Source of the DNA: Clostridia bacterium
GTDB lineage: Bacteria; Bacillota; Clostridia; Oscillospirales; CAG-272
Assembly (NCBI GenBank): GCA_017447775.1
Contig: JAFSMU010000026.1
Location: 36,377-100,376 of the forward strand
Direction of reading: 5' to 3'
Length of the DNA stretch: 64,000 nucleotides
In this document: in pieces, positions 25,606 to 35,392 of the stretch
How the letters are laid out: each line of letters starts with the position of its first letter
Position numbering within the stretch: the first letter of the stretch is position 1
The notes under the pieces: generated by a model
Database searches by the model: none
What the model was told of the DNA's origin: nothing
Seen by the model: only the letters and a program-made list of their open reading frames with translations
Translations under genes and position numbers: made by a program

Positions 25606-26679
25606 TTACGCGTTGTCAACTATATTTTGAAGTTTATCGAAGTCTTTTTCCATAAGCTCGACCATTCTTATTTGCGTGCGGGCGCGGTCAAGATTCTGCC
25701 CCTTGCGCTGTGTGTGGAAATAAGTGTCGCCTTCAAGGTAGTCTGTAAGGAATCGCATACCGCACTCATAAGTCATAAGGATCGCGCCCCAAAGCAGATT
25801 TTTGCGCTCGATGGGCGTTATTTTGTCAAAGCCTTTGAGATATCCTTTGACGTAAGCCTCGAAAAGTTCGGTCGAAAAGCCTACTTTATCCGTGTCAGGC
25901 TCGTCCTCGGCCGCCGTGTTGCATCCGAAACGGATACTGTCGCCAAAGTCATAGCAAACGCTGCCGGGCATAACGGTGTCAAGGTCGATTATCGCAAGCG
26001 GCTTCCCCGTTTTTTCGGAAAAGAGGATGTTGTTGAGCTTCGTATCGTTGTGGGTAACTCTCGTCGGCATTTCGCCGCTGTCGAGAAGCGAAGTTATTTT
26101 TGAGCAGTAACTTTCGCGATCAAGGAAAAACTTTATCTCTTTTTCGACGTCTTTTGCCCTTCCGAGTGCATCTGAAGCAAGTGCTGTCTTGAATTTTCTC
26201 ATGCGGTCGACGGTGTTGTGGAAGTTCGGGATTATCTCGTAAAGCTGTTTTGCGTCAAAGCCGTCGAGATAAGTTGCAAATCTGCCGAATGCAAAGGCAC
26301 AGCTGTTGAAATCGTCAACGCTCTTTACCGCGTCATAGCAGACGGATTCGTCAATAAACTCATACATGCGGTAAGTGCCGCTTTCGTCCGTAAGATACGG
26401 CTTTCCGTCAAGCGTCGGTACGACGCGAAGAACGCGCTCATCGGGCGCTTCTCTTGCGACAGTATCGCGAAGATACTCGGTCACAAGGCAGATGTTGTGC
26501 ATCAGCGTATCGGGGTTTGTGAACAGCGACGTGTTGATCTTTTGAAGGGTGTAATCTTTTCCCGTTCCCGTCGCTTTATACGTATAATTGATGTGTCCGC
26601 TTCCGTAAAGTTCGACGGACGTTATTTTGCCGTCGGTATCAAAGCGGGCGGCGACTCTTAAAAGTTCGGAATCAGTCAT
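25606..26679 (-). CDS. nahK: N-acetylhexosamine 1-kinase-like phosphotransferase
   Basis: The 357-residue protein of the aminoglycoside phosphotransferase fold resembles bifidobacterial NahK along its length as I recall that protein. Shared features include 'GSGHINYTYKAT', the catalytic loop THNDTKLNNILF, 'AIIDLDTVMPGSVCYDFGDSIRFG' and 'CGMRFLTDYLEGDTYF'. NahK phosphorylates GlcNAc or GalNAc at C1. Adjacent nagB supports amino-sugar use. No lacto-N-biose phosphorylase is in the window, so the source of free hexosamine is unclear. The start overlaps thyX by eight bases. Confidence 0.85.
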   Translation of the reverse strand: MTDSELLRVAARFDTDGKITSVELYGSGHINYTYKATGTGKDYTLQKINTSLFTNPDTLMHNICLVTEYLRDTVAREAPDERVLRVVPTLDGKPYLTDESGTYRMYEFIDESVCYDAVKSVDDFNSCAFAFGRFATYLDGFDAKQLYEIIPNFHNTVDRMRKFKTALASDALGRAKDVEKEIKFFLDRESYCSKITSLLDSGEMPTRVTHNDTKLNNILFSEKTGKPLAIIDLDTVMPGSVCYDFGDSIRFGCNTAAEDEPDTDKVGFSTELFEAYVKGYLKGFDKITPIERKNLLWGAILMTYECGMRFLTDYLEGDTYFHTQRKGQNLDRARTQIRMVELMEKDFDKLQNIVDNA

Positions 26680-27445
26680 TTTTCTCTCCGATGTTCTTGA
26701 ATTTTTCTCTTACTTCTTTTGCCTTGCCGCAGCTGTACGCGCCCTCGGAGCAAGCTCCGGAAACGCACGACGGGCCGGCGTTTTTGAACAGATTCGGCGC
26801 GGCGCCTTTTACAAGGCGGAGCATCTCGGTCGCAAGCTCACGTATCTCCCATTGCGCGCGGTTACAGCAGCGCAGCGAAAAGAAATTGAACAGCGAGCGC
26901 ACGTTCATCGTCATAATAATTCTTGTATCGCACGCATTCGGAAGCACGAAACGCGCGTCTTCGTTTGCGAGCTTTTCAGCGGCGCGCGCGGCGGTTTTTT
27001 CGTCTTTGCCCTCGGCAACAAGGCGAGCCTTATGCTTTTCGGTAAGGATGCGGCGCAGACTTTCGTAATGCTCCGCGTCCTCGCGCATAGCGCGCTCAAA
27101 CTCTTCTTTTGCTTCGGGGATCGCGGCAATTTCGGGAGGCGTTATGTATTCAAAATCGAGCTTTGAAACGTATCTTTGGCTCTGCACTGAAAACGACGCG
27201 ATGCGATGGCGCGTGATCTGCGCAAGCAAAGCGCGCGAAACGCCCTCGATGCCAAACGTAAACGAAGCGTGCTCGACCGGGCTTTCGTGACCGAGGTCGG
27301 AAAGCATATCGAGAAAGCTCGCCGTCTTTTCGGGAGTCAGCCCGTCCATAAGCGTTGATATGTCGCTTTTTGCATAGCAAAGCTTTGCGGCGGCGGCAAC
27401 TATTTTGTCGGCGTCAGGCGTGTATGCGATAAGTTCGACTTTCAT
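26672..27445 (-). CDS. thyX: Flavin-dependent thymidylate synthase
   Basis: The enzyme methylates dUMP to dTMP using FAD and methylene-tetrahydrofolate. The protein has 257 residues. The ThyX motif RHRIASFSVQSQRY is intact. The C-terminus carries CVSGACSEGAYSCG, a cysteine-rich tail seen in some clostridial ThyX. GGAGGAG lies upstream of the ATG. Overlap with the nahK-like gene places it in the amino-sugar operon, an unexpected pairing that is probably positional. Confidence 0.95.
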   Translation of the reverse strand: MKVELIAYTPDADKIVAAAAKLCYAKSDISTLMDGLTPEKTASFLDMLSDLGHESPVEHASFTFGIEGVSRALLAQITRHRIASFSVQSQRYVSKLDFEYITPPEIAAIPEAKEEFERAMREDAEHYESLRRILTEKHKARLVAEGKDEKTAARAAEKLANEDARFVLPNACDTRIIMTMNVRSLFNFFSLRCCNRAQWEIRELATEMLRLVKGAAPNLFKNAGPSCVSGACSEGAYSCGKAKEVREKFKNIGEKND

Positions 27446-27463
27446 ATTTCTCCTCCTGTATTT

Positions 27464-27524
27464 GTAAATGAAATTTACTCTGTTTCAAAAGCCGTCAGCA
27501 TAGGTAAATAAAATTTACCTATGC
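27464..27524. repeat. Two GTAAAT-N3-ATTTAC palindromes between manA and thyX
   Basis: Palindrome 1 (27464-27478) is GTAAATGAAATTTAC. Palindrome 2 (27498-27524) extends to 12-bp arms, GCATAGGTAAAT and its complement. Neither is followed by a T run, so they are not ordinary terminators. Related copies occur at 41636-41652 and 42347-42365. Confidence 0.6.
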
Positions 27525-27548
27525 AAAAATCAAGCGGCGGCGCGCATT

Positions 27549-28481
27549 TTACAGCGTGGTCACAACGACAGTCGCGCCATCGGCGCGCAAAGTGAACTCT
27601 CCGGCGCCGGCGGGAACGAATATGCTTCCGCCTTTTTCAAGCGACGTTGTTTCACCGCGGAAAACAACTTCGGCGTCGCCGTCAACGGAAAGTAAATGCA
27701 CAAAGCTGCTATTGTCGGCTGTAAAATTTTCCGTTTTGTTTTCTATTTTCTTTACAGTAAAATATTTGCATTTTGCGATTATTTCCCCGTCGCAAGTATA
27801 TCCGACGGCGGCAGGATCAACACGCTCGATGACATTCAGCGCGTCGTTTACGTGAAGCTGACGCAAACTGCCGTCAGGTTGGCGGCGGTTATAATCATAA
27901 ACGCGATACGTTATATTTGAATTCTGCTGAATTTCCGCTATGAGTATCCCGCGGCAAATGGCGTGTACCGTTCCGGACGGGATAAAATACGTTTCGCCCT
28001 TTTTTACGGGCACGTAGTTCATAAGCTCTTCAAGCTTGCCGTCCTCAATAGCCTTTTCGATTACGGCGCGCGGATATTTTTCCTTCATACCGTAAATGAT
28101 GTGAGCGTCAGGCGCGGCATCGACTATGTACCACATCTCCGTTTTTCCGAGGTCTGTCGTATGCTCGGCGGCGTAAGCGTCGTCGGGATGGACTTGTATT
28201 GAAAGGTCAGCCTCGGCGTCGATAAGCTTTATAAGCAGCGGAAAGCGGTCGGGGTACGGGTTGTTCCCTATTGCGTCCGGATCGATTTTGAGATATTTTG
28301 ACAGCGTAAGCCCGTCGTACTCGCCGCCGATGATCGTATTTTCACCGTCGTTACGGCACGTAAGCTCCCATGACTCCGCAATTTTTTCTCCCGGCTCGCC
28401 CTTGCCGTATTCGTTTGAAAGTCTGGAACCGCCCCATATTATTTTCTTTGTTACGGGCGAAAGTTTTATCGGTTTTTTCAT
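27549..28481 (-). CDS. manA: Class I mannose-6-phosphate isomerase
   Basis: A zinc-dependent cupin enzyme of 310 residues interconverting mannose-6-phosphate and fructose-6-phosphate. Visible are 'KPIKLSPVTKKIIWGG', 'LIKLIDAEADLSIQVHPDD' with zinc-binding residues, and 'YFIPSGTVHAI'. It lies five bases behind the membrane protein gene, at the end of the DnaJ operon. It feeds the same fructose-6-phosphate pool as nagB. Confidence 0.93.
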   Translation of the reverse strand: MKKPIKLSPVTKKIIWGGSRLSNEYGKGEPGEKIAESWELTCRNDGENTIIGGEYDGLTLSKYLKIDPDAIGNNPYPDRFPLLIKLIDAEADLSIQVHPDDAYAAEHTTDLGKTEMWYIVDAAPDAHIIYGMKEKYPRAVIEKAIEDGKLEELMNYVPVKKGETYFIPSGTVHAICRGILIAEIQQNSNITYRVYDYNRRQPDGSLRQLHVNDALNVIERVDPAAVGYTCDGEIIAKCKYFTVKKIENKTENFTADNSSFVHLLSVDGDAEVVFRGETTSLEKGGSIFVPAGAGEFTLRADGATVVVTTL

Positions 28482-28486
28482 ATTAT

Positions 28487-29014
28487 TTATTTCAAAAATC
28501 TGCTGATTTTCTTTCTTATTCTATTGAAGTAAATGCGGACAAGCACGCCGTAGAAAATATCCGCAAGGACGAATATCACGTTTGCCAGAACCGCGCCGAG
28601 AATTATCATCCACGTTTTGTCCGGTATTTCAAGCAGAGTGCGGGCTAAAAACCACAGCGCCGCAAGTTCCACGTTGAAAAGCGCGATCTTGCACACGTAA
28701 GCAAGCGCCGGGTGAGTTTTTGCTCCGAGCTTTTCAAACAACATTTTCGTGATCGGCAAAAGTCCGAATATCAGCGAAAATAAGATACCGGCAAGCCGGC
28801 TGCCCGGCACGATCAGAAGCGACAGCGTACTTGTGACGATATACGTGCCGAATGCCCACGGAAGCCCAAGCTCGCACAGCACAAAAAGCACGCACAGCGA
28901 CGCCACAAACGCCGCTGATATGTCAAGTACGTCGACAAGGGAGCCGAGCAAAAGCACGACAGCGCCAAGCGACGCAAATATCGCCGAGATTGCAAGTTTT
29001 TTTGATTTTTTCAT
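28487..29014 (-). CDS. Membrane protein of unknown function
   Basis: The protein has 175 residues and about five hydrophobic helices, with basic residues at both ends (MKKSKK... and ...FNRIRKKISRFLK). I do not recognise a family; the size and layout resemble small S-component-like or scaffold membrane proteins. It starts immediately after the DnaJ stop codon (TAAATG), so translation is coupled. Confidence 0.65.
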   Translation of the reverse strand: MKKSKKLAISAIFASLGAVVLLLGSLVDVLDISAAFVASLCVLFVLCELGLPWAFGTYIVTSTLSLLIVPGSRLAGILFSLIFGLLPITKMLFEKLGAKTHPALAYVCKIALFNVELAALWFLARTLLEIPDKTWMIILGAVLANVIFVLADIFYGVLVRIYFNRIRKKISRFLK

Positions 29015-29596
29015 TTAGCAGCACCTGATAAGGTCGCCGCCGCAGCATTCGCAGCAGCAATCGGCGCAAAGAAGCCCTTGGCAAATCGTGCAGGCAGTTC
29101 CCGACGAATCGCGTTTGTTCAGGTTCTCGGACGATTGATTTATATTGTTGAACGCATTTCTGTACTCTTCGTTGTTCGGATCGAGGCGGCACGCCGTTTC
29201 AAAGAACTTCGACGCTTCAAAATACCATCCACGCCCGACGAAAACGCACCCTTTGAGGTAGTGCCATTCGGCGTTTCTTCGCTCTGACGGAACGGAGTTG
29301 AGCCTGACGTCCGCTTCGTAAAAATTGCGCTCGTTTATAAGATTTCTTATCTCTACAAAGTCGAAGCTTCCCGTCGATTCACTGCCGTTTGTGCCGAATC
29401 CGCCACTCTGGACGTCCTTCATAACGGTGTCGTAAGCTTCGTTGATCTCTTTCATTTTTTCAGCGGCGAGATCGGCCAAAGGAGAATTAACATAGTTGTC
29501 GGGATGGTATTTTTTCGCCAGTTCGCGGTATGCTTTTTTTATCTCTTCCTCACTCGCGCCGCGCGAAATACCGAGGACTTCATACGGATCCTTCAT
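29015..29596 (-). CDS. J-domain protein with cysteine-rich C-terminus
   Basis: The protein has 193 residues. Residues 1-65 are a complete J domain ([33 protein letters not shown], with the HPD motif), so it should stimulate an Hsp70. The middle (about 85-155) is a TPR-like helical region. The last 27 residues contain ten cysteines (pattern CxxC, CxxCCCxCC, CC), probably metal-binding. It overlaps the DUF5685 gene by four bases. It is not DnaJ itself: it lacks the Gly/Phe region and the four CxxCxGxG repeats. Confidence 0.85.
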   Translation of the reverse strand: MKDPYEVLGISRGASEEEIKKAYRELAKKYHPDNYVNSPLADLAAEKMKEINEAYDTVMKDVQSGGFGTNGSESTGSFDFVEIRNLINERNFYEADVRLNSVPSERRNAEWHYLKGCVFVGRGWYFEASKFFETACRLDPNNEEYRNAFNNINQSSENLNKRDSSGTACTICQGLLCADCCCECCGGDLIRCC

Positions 29597-30459
29597 TTTT
29601 TCTCCTTTTTCTTGGTTTTATTGAGATTTTCCGCAAGCGTATATCTCATTCCTTTTGTAAGTATGTTCGATATGCACCCGGCGCACTCTCCGCCGGACGG
29701 GCCGAGGTCAAACGCCGCAAGCGCCGACACAAGCTCCATTGAAAGCACGCCGTCAAGACCGCTTTTGATGAATTTTTGCGATTCTTCAAGTCCCATCGCT
29801 TCAAGAAACGGATTGTACGATCCGCTCTTTTCGTCTTTTTCAAGATCGCACGCGGCGTCGGCAAGATATACCCATTTGCCGACGTGAACGCCTATCTCGC
29901 GCGAAATCGCCTGCTTGTCGCCGTCAAGTCCGAAAGATATGCACTCGCCGAGCAGATGTCCGAAAACTTCAGCCACCTCGCTGGGATTTTTGCATTTTTC
30001 CTTTTCAAGCGCGGAAATTCGGTCAAGGTCTTGTTTGATGACTTTGCCGACGTCGCTGTACTTTACCGGTATTTTTTTAACGGGGCGTTTTGCAAAAAGC
30101 CGTGCCACGCGGGCAAAAAACCGCTTTATTCCCCGCTCGTCCGCAATATCGTCGAGGATTTTGTAATACGTCATATACGCGCTTACGTAAGACGAATATT
30201 CAAGCGCCTCGCTATCTGTTCGTATCGGGAGCTTTTTCAGCGGATGCACCGGGCAGCGCCGCATTTTGATTTCGCTCGGTTCCTCGCATATCCATATACG
30301 CACGAGCGCGAAGAAAGTCATATCAAAACTCAGGGACGCACACGACAGTTCGGTCGTGTGCTTCCCCATTGAGCGGCAGAGGCCGCAATATACGCTTTTG
30401 AAATACTCGTTTTCCCGAACATACAGATCGGGAACGTACGGTTTTACCGAGCCGAACAA
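29593..30459 (-). CDS. DUF5685 family protein
   Basis: The protein has 288 residues starting [20 protein letters not shown], the usual beginning of this family, followed by CGLCRSMG. The start codon is TTG (30457-30459), three bases downstream of the upstream gene's TGA, with no strong ribosome site, so it probably depends on translational coupling. Other cysteines ([16 protein letters not shown]) suggest metal binding. Unknown function; consistently linked here with a J-domain gene. Confidence 0.8.
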   Translation of the reverse strand: MFGSVKPYVPDLYVRENEYFKSVYCGLCRSMGKHTTELSCASLSFDMTFFALVRIWICEEPSEIKMRRCPVHPLKKLPIRTDSEALEYSSYVSAYMTYYKILDDIADERGIKRFFARVARLFAKRPVKKIPVKYSDVGKVIKQDLDRISALEKEKCKNPSEVAEVFGHLLGECISFGLDGDKQAISREIGVHVGKWVYLADAACDLEKDEKSGSYNPFLEAMGLEESQKFIKSGLDGVLSMELVSALAAFDLGPSGGECAGCISNILTKGMRYTLAENLNKTKKKEKK

Positions 30460-30460
30460 A

Positions 30461-31738
30461 TCAGTTGGAGCTCGACGTCGAGCCGTTTGTTATAGCTTTT
30501 GAAAGGAACGTCGTTGACATTTTGAACTTTTCGACTGCTTTTTCATCTACAACGATCTTGTCCTTGTAAGAATGAAGGAGCGTATCGAACTTTTCGTAGA
30601 TGACGAGGTCTTCAAAGCTTGTGAACAGATCGGCGAATTCGCCGTCTTCGTCCGCATAAGGCTTTTCGGCAAGTTCAATTCTGTTGACGATGTAATATTT
30701 TTTGCTTTCCTCAACGCCGATAGCAGACGTGTACTCGCCGACTTCGAGCTTGTTGACAGCCGTCATAACGTCTGTGTTGCTGATGAAGTTGGCGTCTTTG
30801 TTTACCATAAAGCCGTTTTCATAAAGGTAGCTTACGTAATCGTCGGAGTATTTGAGCATAAGCTCTTTGAAAGTTTCCTTGCCTTCGTCAAGATCGGCGA
30901 TTATAGCGTCGGGAAGGTTGGATTTTTCTTCTTTTTCTTCGTCTGTCAGCGCTTCTGTTTTAAGAGAAACGATCTCGACCTTGCTGATGTCTTCAACTTC
31001 CTTGCCGTCGACTCTGCCGAGGTTTTCGATATCGACGTTATCCTCATCGTTGATCTTTATGCTGAGCTTGTACTCAACGTTTGACGAATCAAGGCCGATA
31101 TAGAAATCGTCGCCGTCGGGGTTTTCGACTTTAGCGAGCTTATTATTCATATCAAGGTAGATATACATATAGCCCTTGTAGTTTTCTTTATAGTACGTTT
31201 CTCTTTCCTCATCCGTTACGGGATCTGTCGCATTTGCGCCTGTGTAGAGGTGCGAGAGAAGGAGCTGACGTCCGTCATACCATGTCTGGTAGTAATCGTA
31301 AAGCTGTTTTGCGGTGTATCCGTAGTACTGCTTGAACGCGCCGGGACCGCCGGCGTCGTTGTTGGCCTTTTTGATGTTCTCTTTATATCCCGCGAGAGTA
31401 GCGGCGGAAAGAGAGAGACCGTATTTGTCAAGAAGGTATTTCTCAACGACAACGTCTTCCATAAGTTCTCTGATCTGGCTGTTCTGATCGGATTCAAACG
31501 TGTCGTTCATTGTCCAAACGATCTGATCGTAAAGTCTGGGCCAGTTGTTGTTCGAGAAAAGGAGCATTTTGTTTACCGTCATAAACGTGGAATATTCGCT
31601 TTCGGTAACAGTGTACTTCTTCCCGTCGATCTCAAGCGTCATAACGGCTTTCGAGCCGCAGCTTGCGAGGATCGTTACTGCCATTGCGAAAATCAGTACG
31701 GCAACGACAACACGAGTGATGATCTTAGATGATTTCAT
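30461..31738 (-). CDS. SurA/PrsA-like foldase lipoprotein
   Basis: The protein has 425 residues from MKSSKIITR (31738), preceded by AAGGAGA. A lipoprotein signal ends at LASC (Cys27). An N-terminal SurA-like helical part is followed by a region (about 275-360) arranged like a parvulin domain ('FKELMLKYSDD...', 'VGEYTSAIGVEESKKYYIVNRIE'). It probably assists folding of exported proteins. It heads the operon with the DUF5685, J-domain, membrane protein and manA genes. A TTGACT-17-TATGTA element on the minus strand upstream is a weak promoter candidate. Confidence 0.75.
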   Translation of the reverse strand: MKSSKIITRVVVAVLIFAMAVTILASCGSKAVMTLEIDGKKYTVTESEYSTFMTVNKMLLFSNNNWPRLYDQIVWTMNDTFESDQNSQIRELMEDVVVEKYLLDKYGLSLSAATLAGYKENIKKANNDAGGPGAFKQYYGYTAKQLYDYYQTWYDGRQLLLSHLYTGANATDPVTDEERETYYKENYKGYMYIYLDMNNKLAKVENPDGDDFYIGLDSSNVEYKLSIKINDEDNVDIENLGRVDGKEVEDISKVEIVSLKTEALTDEEKEEKSNLPDAIIADLDEGKETFKELMLKYSDDYVSYLYENGFMVNKDANFISNTDVMTAVNKLEVGEYTSAIGVEESKKYYIVNRIELAEKPYADEDGEFADLFTSFEDLVIYEKFDTLLHSYKDKIVVDEKAVEKFKMSTTFLSKAITNGSTSSSN

Positions 31739-31886
31739 TTTAAGTGTTCTCCTTAGATTTGATGCATTTATTGTAAAAATGTGCAAAATACCACAATTAC
31801 ATAGTATTGTATCACAACCGAGTCAAAAAATCTACTGTTTTTTCGATTTTATTTGCAAATAATTTTTGAACTAAATATAAATTATA

Positions 31887-34800
31887 TTATTTTTCGTTCT
31901 TATAAATTTTCATTGCGCTGATCGCAAGGTCAAGCGGCGATTCGTCCTTTTTCAGCTTGCACACCACTCTCGGTTTATCGGACGGCATAAGCGTTATACG
32001 CCCGGGGAAAGCCGCGGTGACTTTCGACCACGAAACGACGTCGAGAATTTCCGGATAAATCGTCACGTTCTGCCCCTGCCGCTCTATCTGCCTGAATCCG
32101 CACTCCGAGCCAAGCGCGCGAGCCAGCGACACGCTCATCAGCGTTTTTACAGGCTGCGGAAGGTCGCCGTATCTGTCAAGCAGCTCATCGGCGATGTCGT
32201 CAACGTCGTCGGACGAGTGTATATGCGCGATCTTTTTGTATATGTCGATGCGCTGTGACGGACTGCTGATATAGCTTTCGGGGATGTAGCTGTCGCGCCC
32301 GATGCTGACGGTACATTCCTTTTTCTCGGGTATTTTCTCGCCGCGCTCTTCAAGCACCGCGTCGTTGAGTATTTTTATATACAGGTCATACCCGACGCTT
32401 TGCATATGTCCGCTCTGATTTGCGCCGAGCAGGTCCCCCGCCCCGCGAATTTCAAGGTCGCGCATCGCTATTTTGAATCCCGAGCCGAACTCGGTAAAAT
32501 CGCGTATCGCTTGAAGGCGGCGCGTCTGGATATCGGTCAGGACTTTGCCGCGCGGGAACGTAAAGTATGCGTATGCGCGGCGCGCGGAACGTCCGACGCG
32601 GCCGCGTATCTGGTGAAGTTGGGAAAGTCCCATATTCTGCGCGTTGTCGATAATAAGCGTGTTTGCGTTTGGAACGTCGACGCCTGTTTCGATTATGGTG
32701 GTGCAGACAAGAATGTCGATTTCGCCCTCAACAAGCGCCTGCCATATATCAGAAAGCTCGTCCTTGTCCATTTGTCCGTGCGCCACCGCAACGCGCGCCT
32801 CCGGGAACGCCTCGCCGATCCTCGCCGCGCGGCTGTGGATCGACGCTATATCGTTGTGCAGATAAAACACCTGCCCGGCGCGGCGAAGCTCGCGGCGTAT
32901 CGCCTCGTATATCACTACGTCGTCGTGTTCGAGAACGTAAGTCTGCACGGGCAATCGGTCAAACGGCGCCTCGTCAAGCACCGACATATCGCGTATCTCG
33001 CTCATCGCCATATTCAGCGTGCGCGGGATAGGAGTCGCGGTCAGAGTCAGCACGTCGACGTTTTTCGTTATCTGTTTCAGCTTTTCCTTGTGCGCCACGC
33101 CGAAGCGCTGTTCCTCATCGACGATAAGCAATCCGAGGTCGAGGAATTTAACGTCGTCGGAAAGCAGCCTGTGCGTGCCGACTATTATATCGACGTCGCC
33201 GCGCGAAAGCGCCCGCAGCGTCGCTTTTTGCTGGGTATAAGTGCGGAAGCGCGACACCATATCGACCTTTATCGGAAAAGCGCGGAAACGCGAAAGGATC
33301 GTGCGGTAGTGCCGCATCGCAAGGATCGTCGTCGGGACAAGTATCGCCACCTGTTTTCCGTTTGCCACCGCCTTGAACGCGGCGCGAAGCGCCACCTCCG
33401 TTTTTCCGAAGCCGACGTCGCCGCAAAGGAGCCTGTCCATCGGTATCGGCTTTTCCATATCCGATTTTATCTCGTTTGCCGCCTGAAGCTGCCCTTCGGT
33501 TTCCTCAAATTCAAACGTCTGCTCAAATTCGCGCTGCATATCGTCGTCGGGAAGACACGCAAAGCCCGGTTTGCGAAGGCGCTCGGCGTAAAGGGAGATA
33601 AGCTCCTTTGCCATGCTCTTTACTTCACTGCGGACGCGCGATTTTGTGCGTTCCCATTCGCCGCCGCCGAGTTTTGAAAGTTTCACGGTGCCGTCGTCAG
33701 CGTGAGCGCCGATGTATTTTGAAACGTTGTCGATCTTGTCGCACGAAACGTAAAGAACGCCAGTGCCGGCGTACTGTATTTTTATATGGTCTGAACGAGT
33801 CCCGTCGTATGCAAGAACGCTCTCGATCCCGAGGTATTTTCCGATCCCGTGGTATGTGTGAACGACGTAATCGCCGACTTCAAGATCGGCGTAAGACAGT
33901 ATTTTTTCCTTTGACGTGCGCCCGTCCTTGTTTTTGCGCCTGTACTGCGAGCGACGGCGCTCGCCGCCGTCCCCTGTCGAAAGACAGATGAATTTTTCGG
34001 ATATAAGCTCAAAGCCGAAAAAAGAAAGTGCGGCAATCGCGACGGCGCCGCCGTCGATCGATTCTATGTCGCCGAAATTTTTGTACGGCGTTGCTTTTAT
34101 CCCGTCGGCACAAAGCAGCTCCGAAAGGGAGAAAACCTCCGTTTCGTTGCGGCACAGTATAAGCGTCGAAGCTCCCGAAAGCGAGTTCATCCTTACGTCC
34201 TCGCGGAGCGCGTCGAAGTTTGAATCGGTCGTCGGCGGGGTGCGTGTGCGAAGCGAAAACAGCCCTGCGAGCTTATATCCCGACGACGAAACGAAATTAT
34301 TGAGCAGCAGCGCGTTGTTGCTCTCAAGGAATGCGTCAAGCGCGCTCTTGTCCTTCATGAATCCGCCGCATTTTTTCGAGAAAAGTCCGGCTTCGGTCAG
34401 CACTTTTAAGCTTTCGGCAAGATGCCACTCGACCGCCTTCAGCCGCTCGGCGATAGCCGTCGTTTCAAGCGCGAAAACGGTCGTTTCGCCGTCAAAATAA
34501 TCGAGCAGGCAGGCGCGTTCCGGGTAGATGACCGAAATATATTTGTCCGCAAACGGAACGTCCGCCTCGCCGTCTGAAATCGCGGCTTTTTCGCGGGCAA
34601 GCTCGGCTTTGGCGTCGCCCGTCGCCCTTTTCATCATGTCGTCGATTATCTCCCCGACGTCGCCGCGGCTTTCTTCGTTCAGAATGATCTCGCGGGCGGG
34701 GGTGACGTCGACTTTTTTTATCTGCTCCGTTTTTCTCTGCGTCATTATGTCAAAATAGCCCATCTGGTCTATTTCGTCGCCGAAAAATTCCATTCTCACC

Positions 34801-35384
34801 GGCAGGTCGCACTGCGGCGGGAAGATATCGAGTATTCCGCCGCGCACCGAAAACTGACCGCGCCCGTCGACAAGATCGGCTCTTACGTACCCGAGCAGCA
34901 CAAGGTACCCCGGGAGCGATTCAAACGCAGTTTCTTTGCCGACTTCAAGCGTTATACGGTGGCTTTCAAGAAGCTTTGGCGGCATGGTAAAGCTGAGCGC
35001 CGCGTCGCACGTCGATATAACGGAATCGACCTCGCCGCGCTGTATTTTCATCAAGACGGAAAGACGCTGCTGTTCCGTTTCGTGCGACGATATCATATTG
35101 TGCAGCACCGGCTCGCGCGTCGGGAACACCTCGGCGCGAAGTCCGAGAGAGATAAGCGCGTCGCACGTGCGCGCCGCCGTTTTGTCGTCGGAAACGACAA
35201 TAAGCGACGGAAGATCCGTTTTTTCGTCGGACGTCAAAGCGGCGAGGAAAGCGTCTGCCGCCCCCTCGCACATTCCGTTTATTTCAATAGGCCACTTTCG
35301 CGCCCTTGTTTTTGCTTCCTTCATCGCCGCGCGGATGTTTTTGTATTCGCGCATGCTTCTTATTTTTTCGACAATTACGTTCAT
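31887..35384 (-). CDS. mfd: Transcription-repair coupling factor Mfd
   Basis: An ATP-driven DNA translocase that removes stalled RNA polymerase and recruits UvrA. The protein has 1165 residues from MNVIVEKIRS (35384), chosen because GAGGCGG lies upstream. The UvrB-like N-terminal region, the polymerase-interacting domain (LEVGDYVVHTYHGIGKYLGIE) and the helicase motifs (GDVGFGKTEVALRAAF, VDEEQRFGV, TATPIPRTLNMA, QIRGRVGRSARRAYAYF) are all present, as is the C-terminal TRCF domain. It follows pth after eight bases. Confidence 0.96.
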   Translation of the reverse strand: MNVIVEKIRSMREYKNIRAAMKEAKTRARKWPIEINGMCEGAADAFLAALTSDEKTDLPSLIVVSDDKTAARTCDALISLGLRAEVFPTREPVLHNMISSHETEQQRLSVLMKIQRGEVDSVISTCDAALSFTMPPKLLESHRITLEVGKETAFESLPGYLVLLGYVRADLVDGRGQFSVRGGILDIFPPQCDLPVRMEFFGDEIDQMGYFDIMTQRKTEQIKKVDVTPAREIILNEESRGDVGEIIDDMMKRATGDAKAELAREKAAISDGEADVPFADKYISVIYPERACLLDYFDGETTVFALETTAIAERLKAVEWHLAESLKVLTEAGLFSKKCGGFMKDKSALDAFLESNNALLLNNFVSSSGYKLAGLFSLRTRTPPTTDSNFDALREDVRMNSLSGASTLILCRNETEVFSLSELLCADGIKATPYKNFGDIESIDGGAVAIAALSFFGFELISEKFICLSTGDGGERRRSQYRRKNKDGRTSKEKILSYADLEVGDYVVHTYHGIGKYLGIESVLAYDGTRSDHIKIQYAGTGVLYVSCDKIDNVSKYIGAHADDGTVKLSKLGGGEWERTKSRVRSEVKSMAKELISLYAERLRKPGFACLPDDDMQREFEQTFEFEETEGQLQAANEIKSDMEKPIPMDRLLCGDVGFGKTEVALRAAFKAVANGKQVAILVPTTILAMRHYRTILSRFRAFPIKVDMVSRFRTYTQQKATLRALSRGDVDIIVGTHRLLSDDVKFLDLGLLIVDEEQRFGVAHKEKLKQITKNVDVLTLTATPIPRTLNMAMSEIRDMSVLDEAPFDRLPVQTYVLEHDDVVIYEAIRRELRRAGQVFYLHNDIASIHSRAARIGEAFPEARVAVAHGQMDKDELSDIWQALVEGEIDILVCTTIIETGVDVPNANTLIIDNAQNMGLSQLHQIRGRVGRSARRAYAYFTFPRGKVLTDIQTRRLQAIRDFTEFGSGFKIAMRDLEIRGAGDLLGANQSGHMQSVGYDLYIKILNDAVLEERGEKIPEKKECTVSIGRDSYIPESYISSPSQRIDIYKKIAHIHSSDDVDDIADELLDRYGDLPQPVKTLMSVSLARALGSECGFRQIERQGQNVTIYPEILDVVSWSKVTAAFPGRITLMPSDKPRVVCKLKKDESPLDLAISAMKIYKNEK

Positions 35385-35392
35385 CTGCCGCC

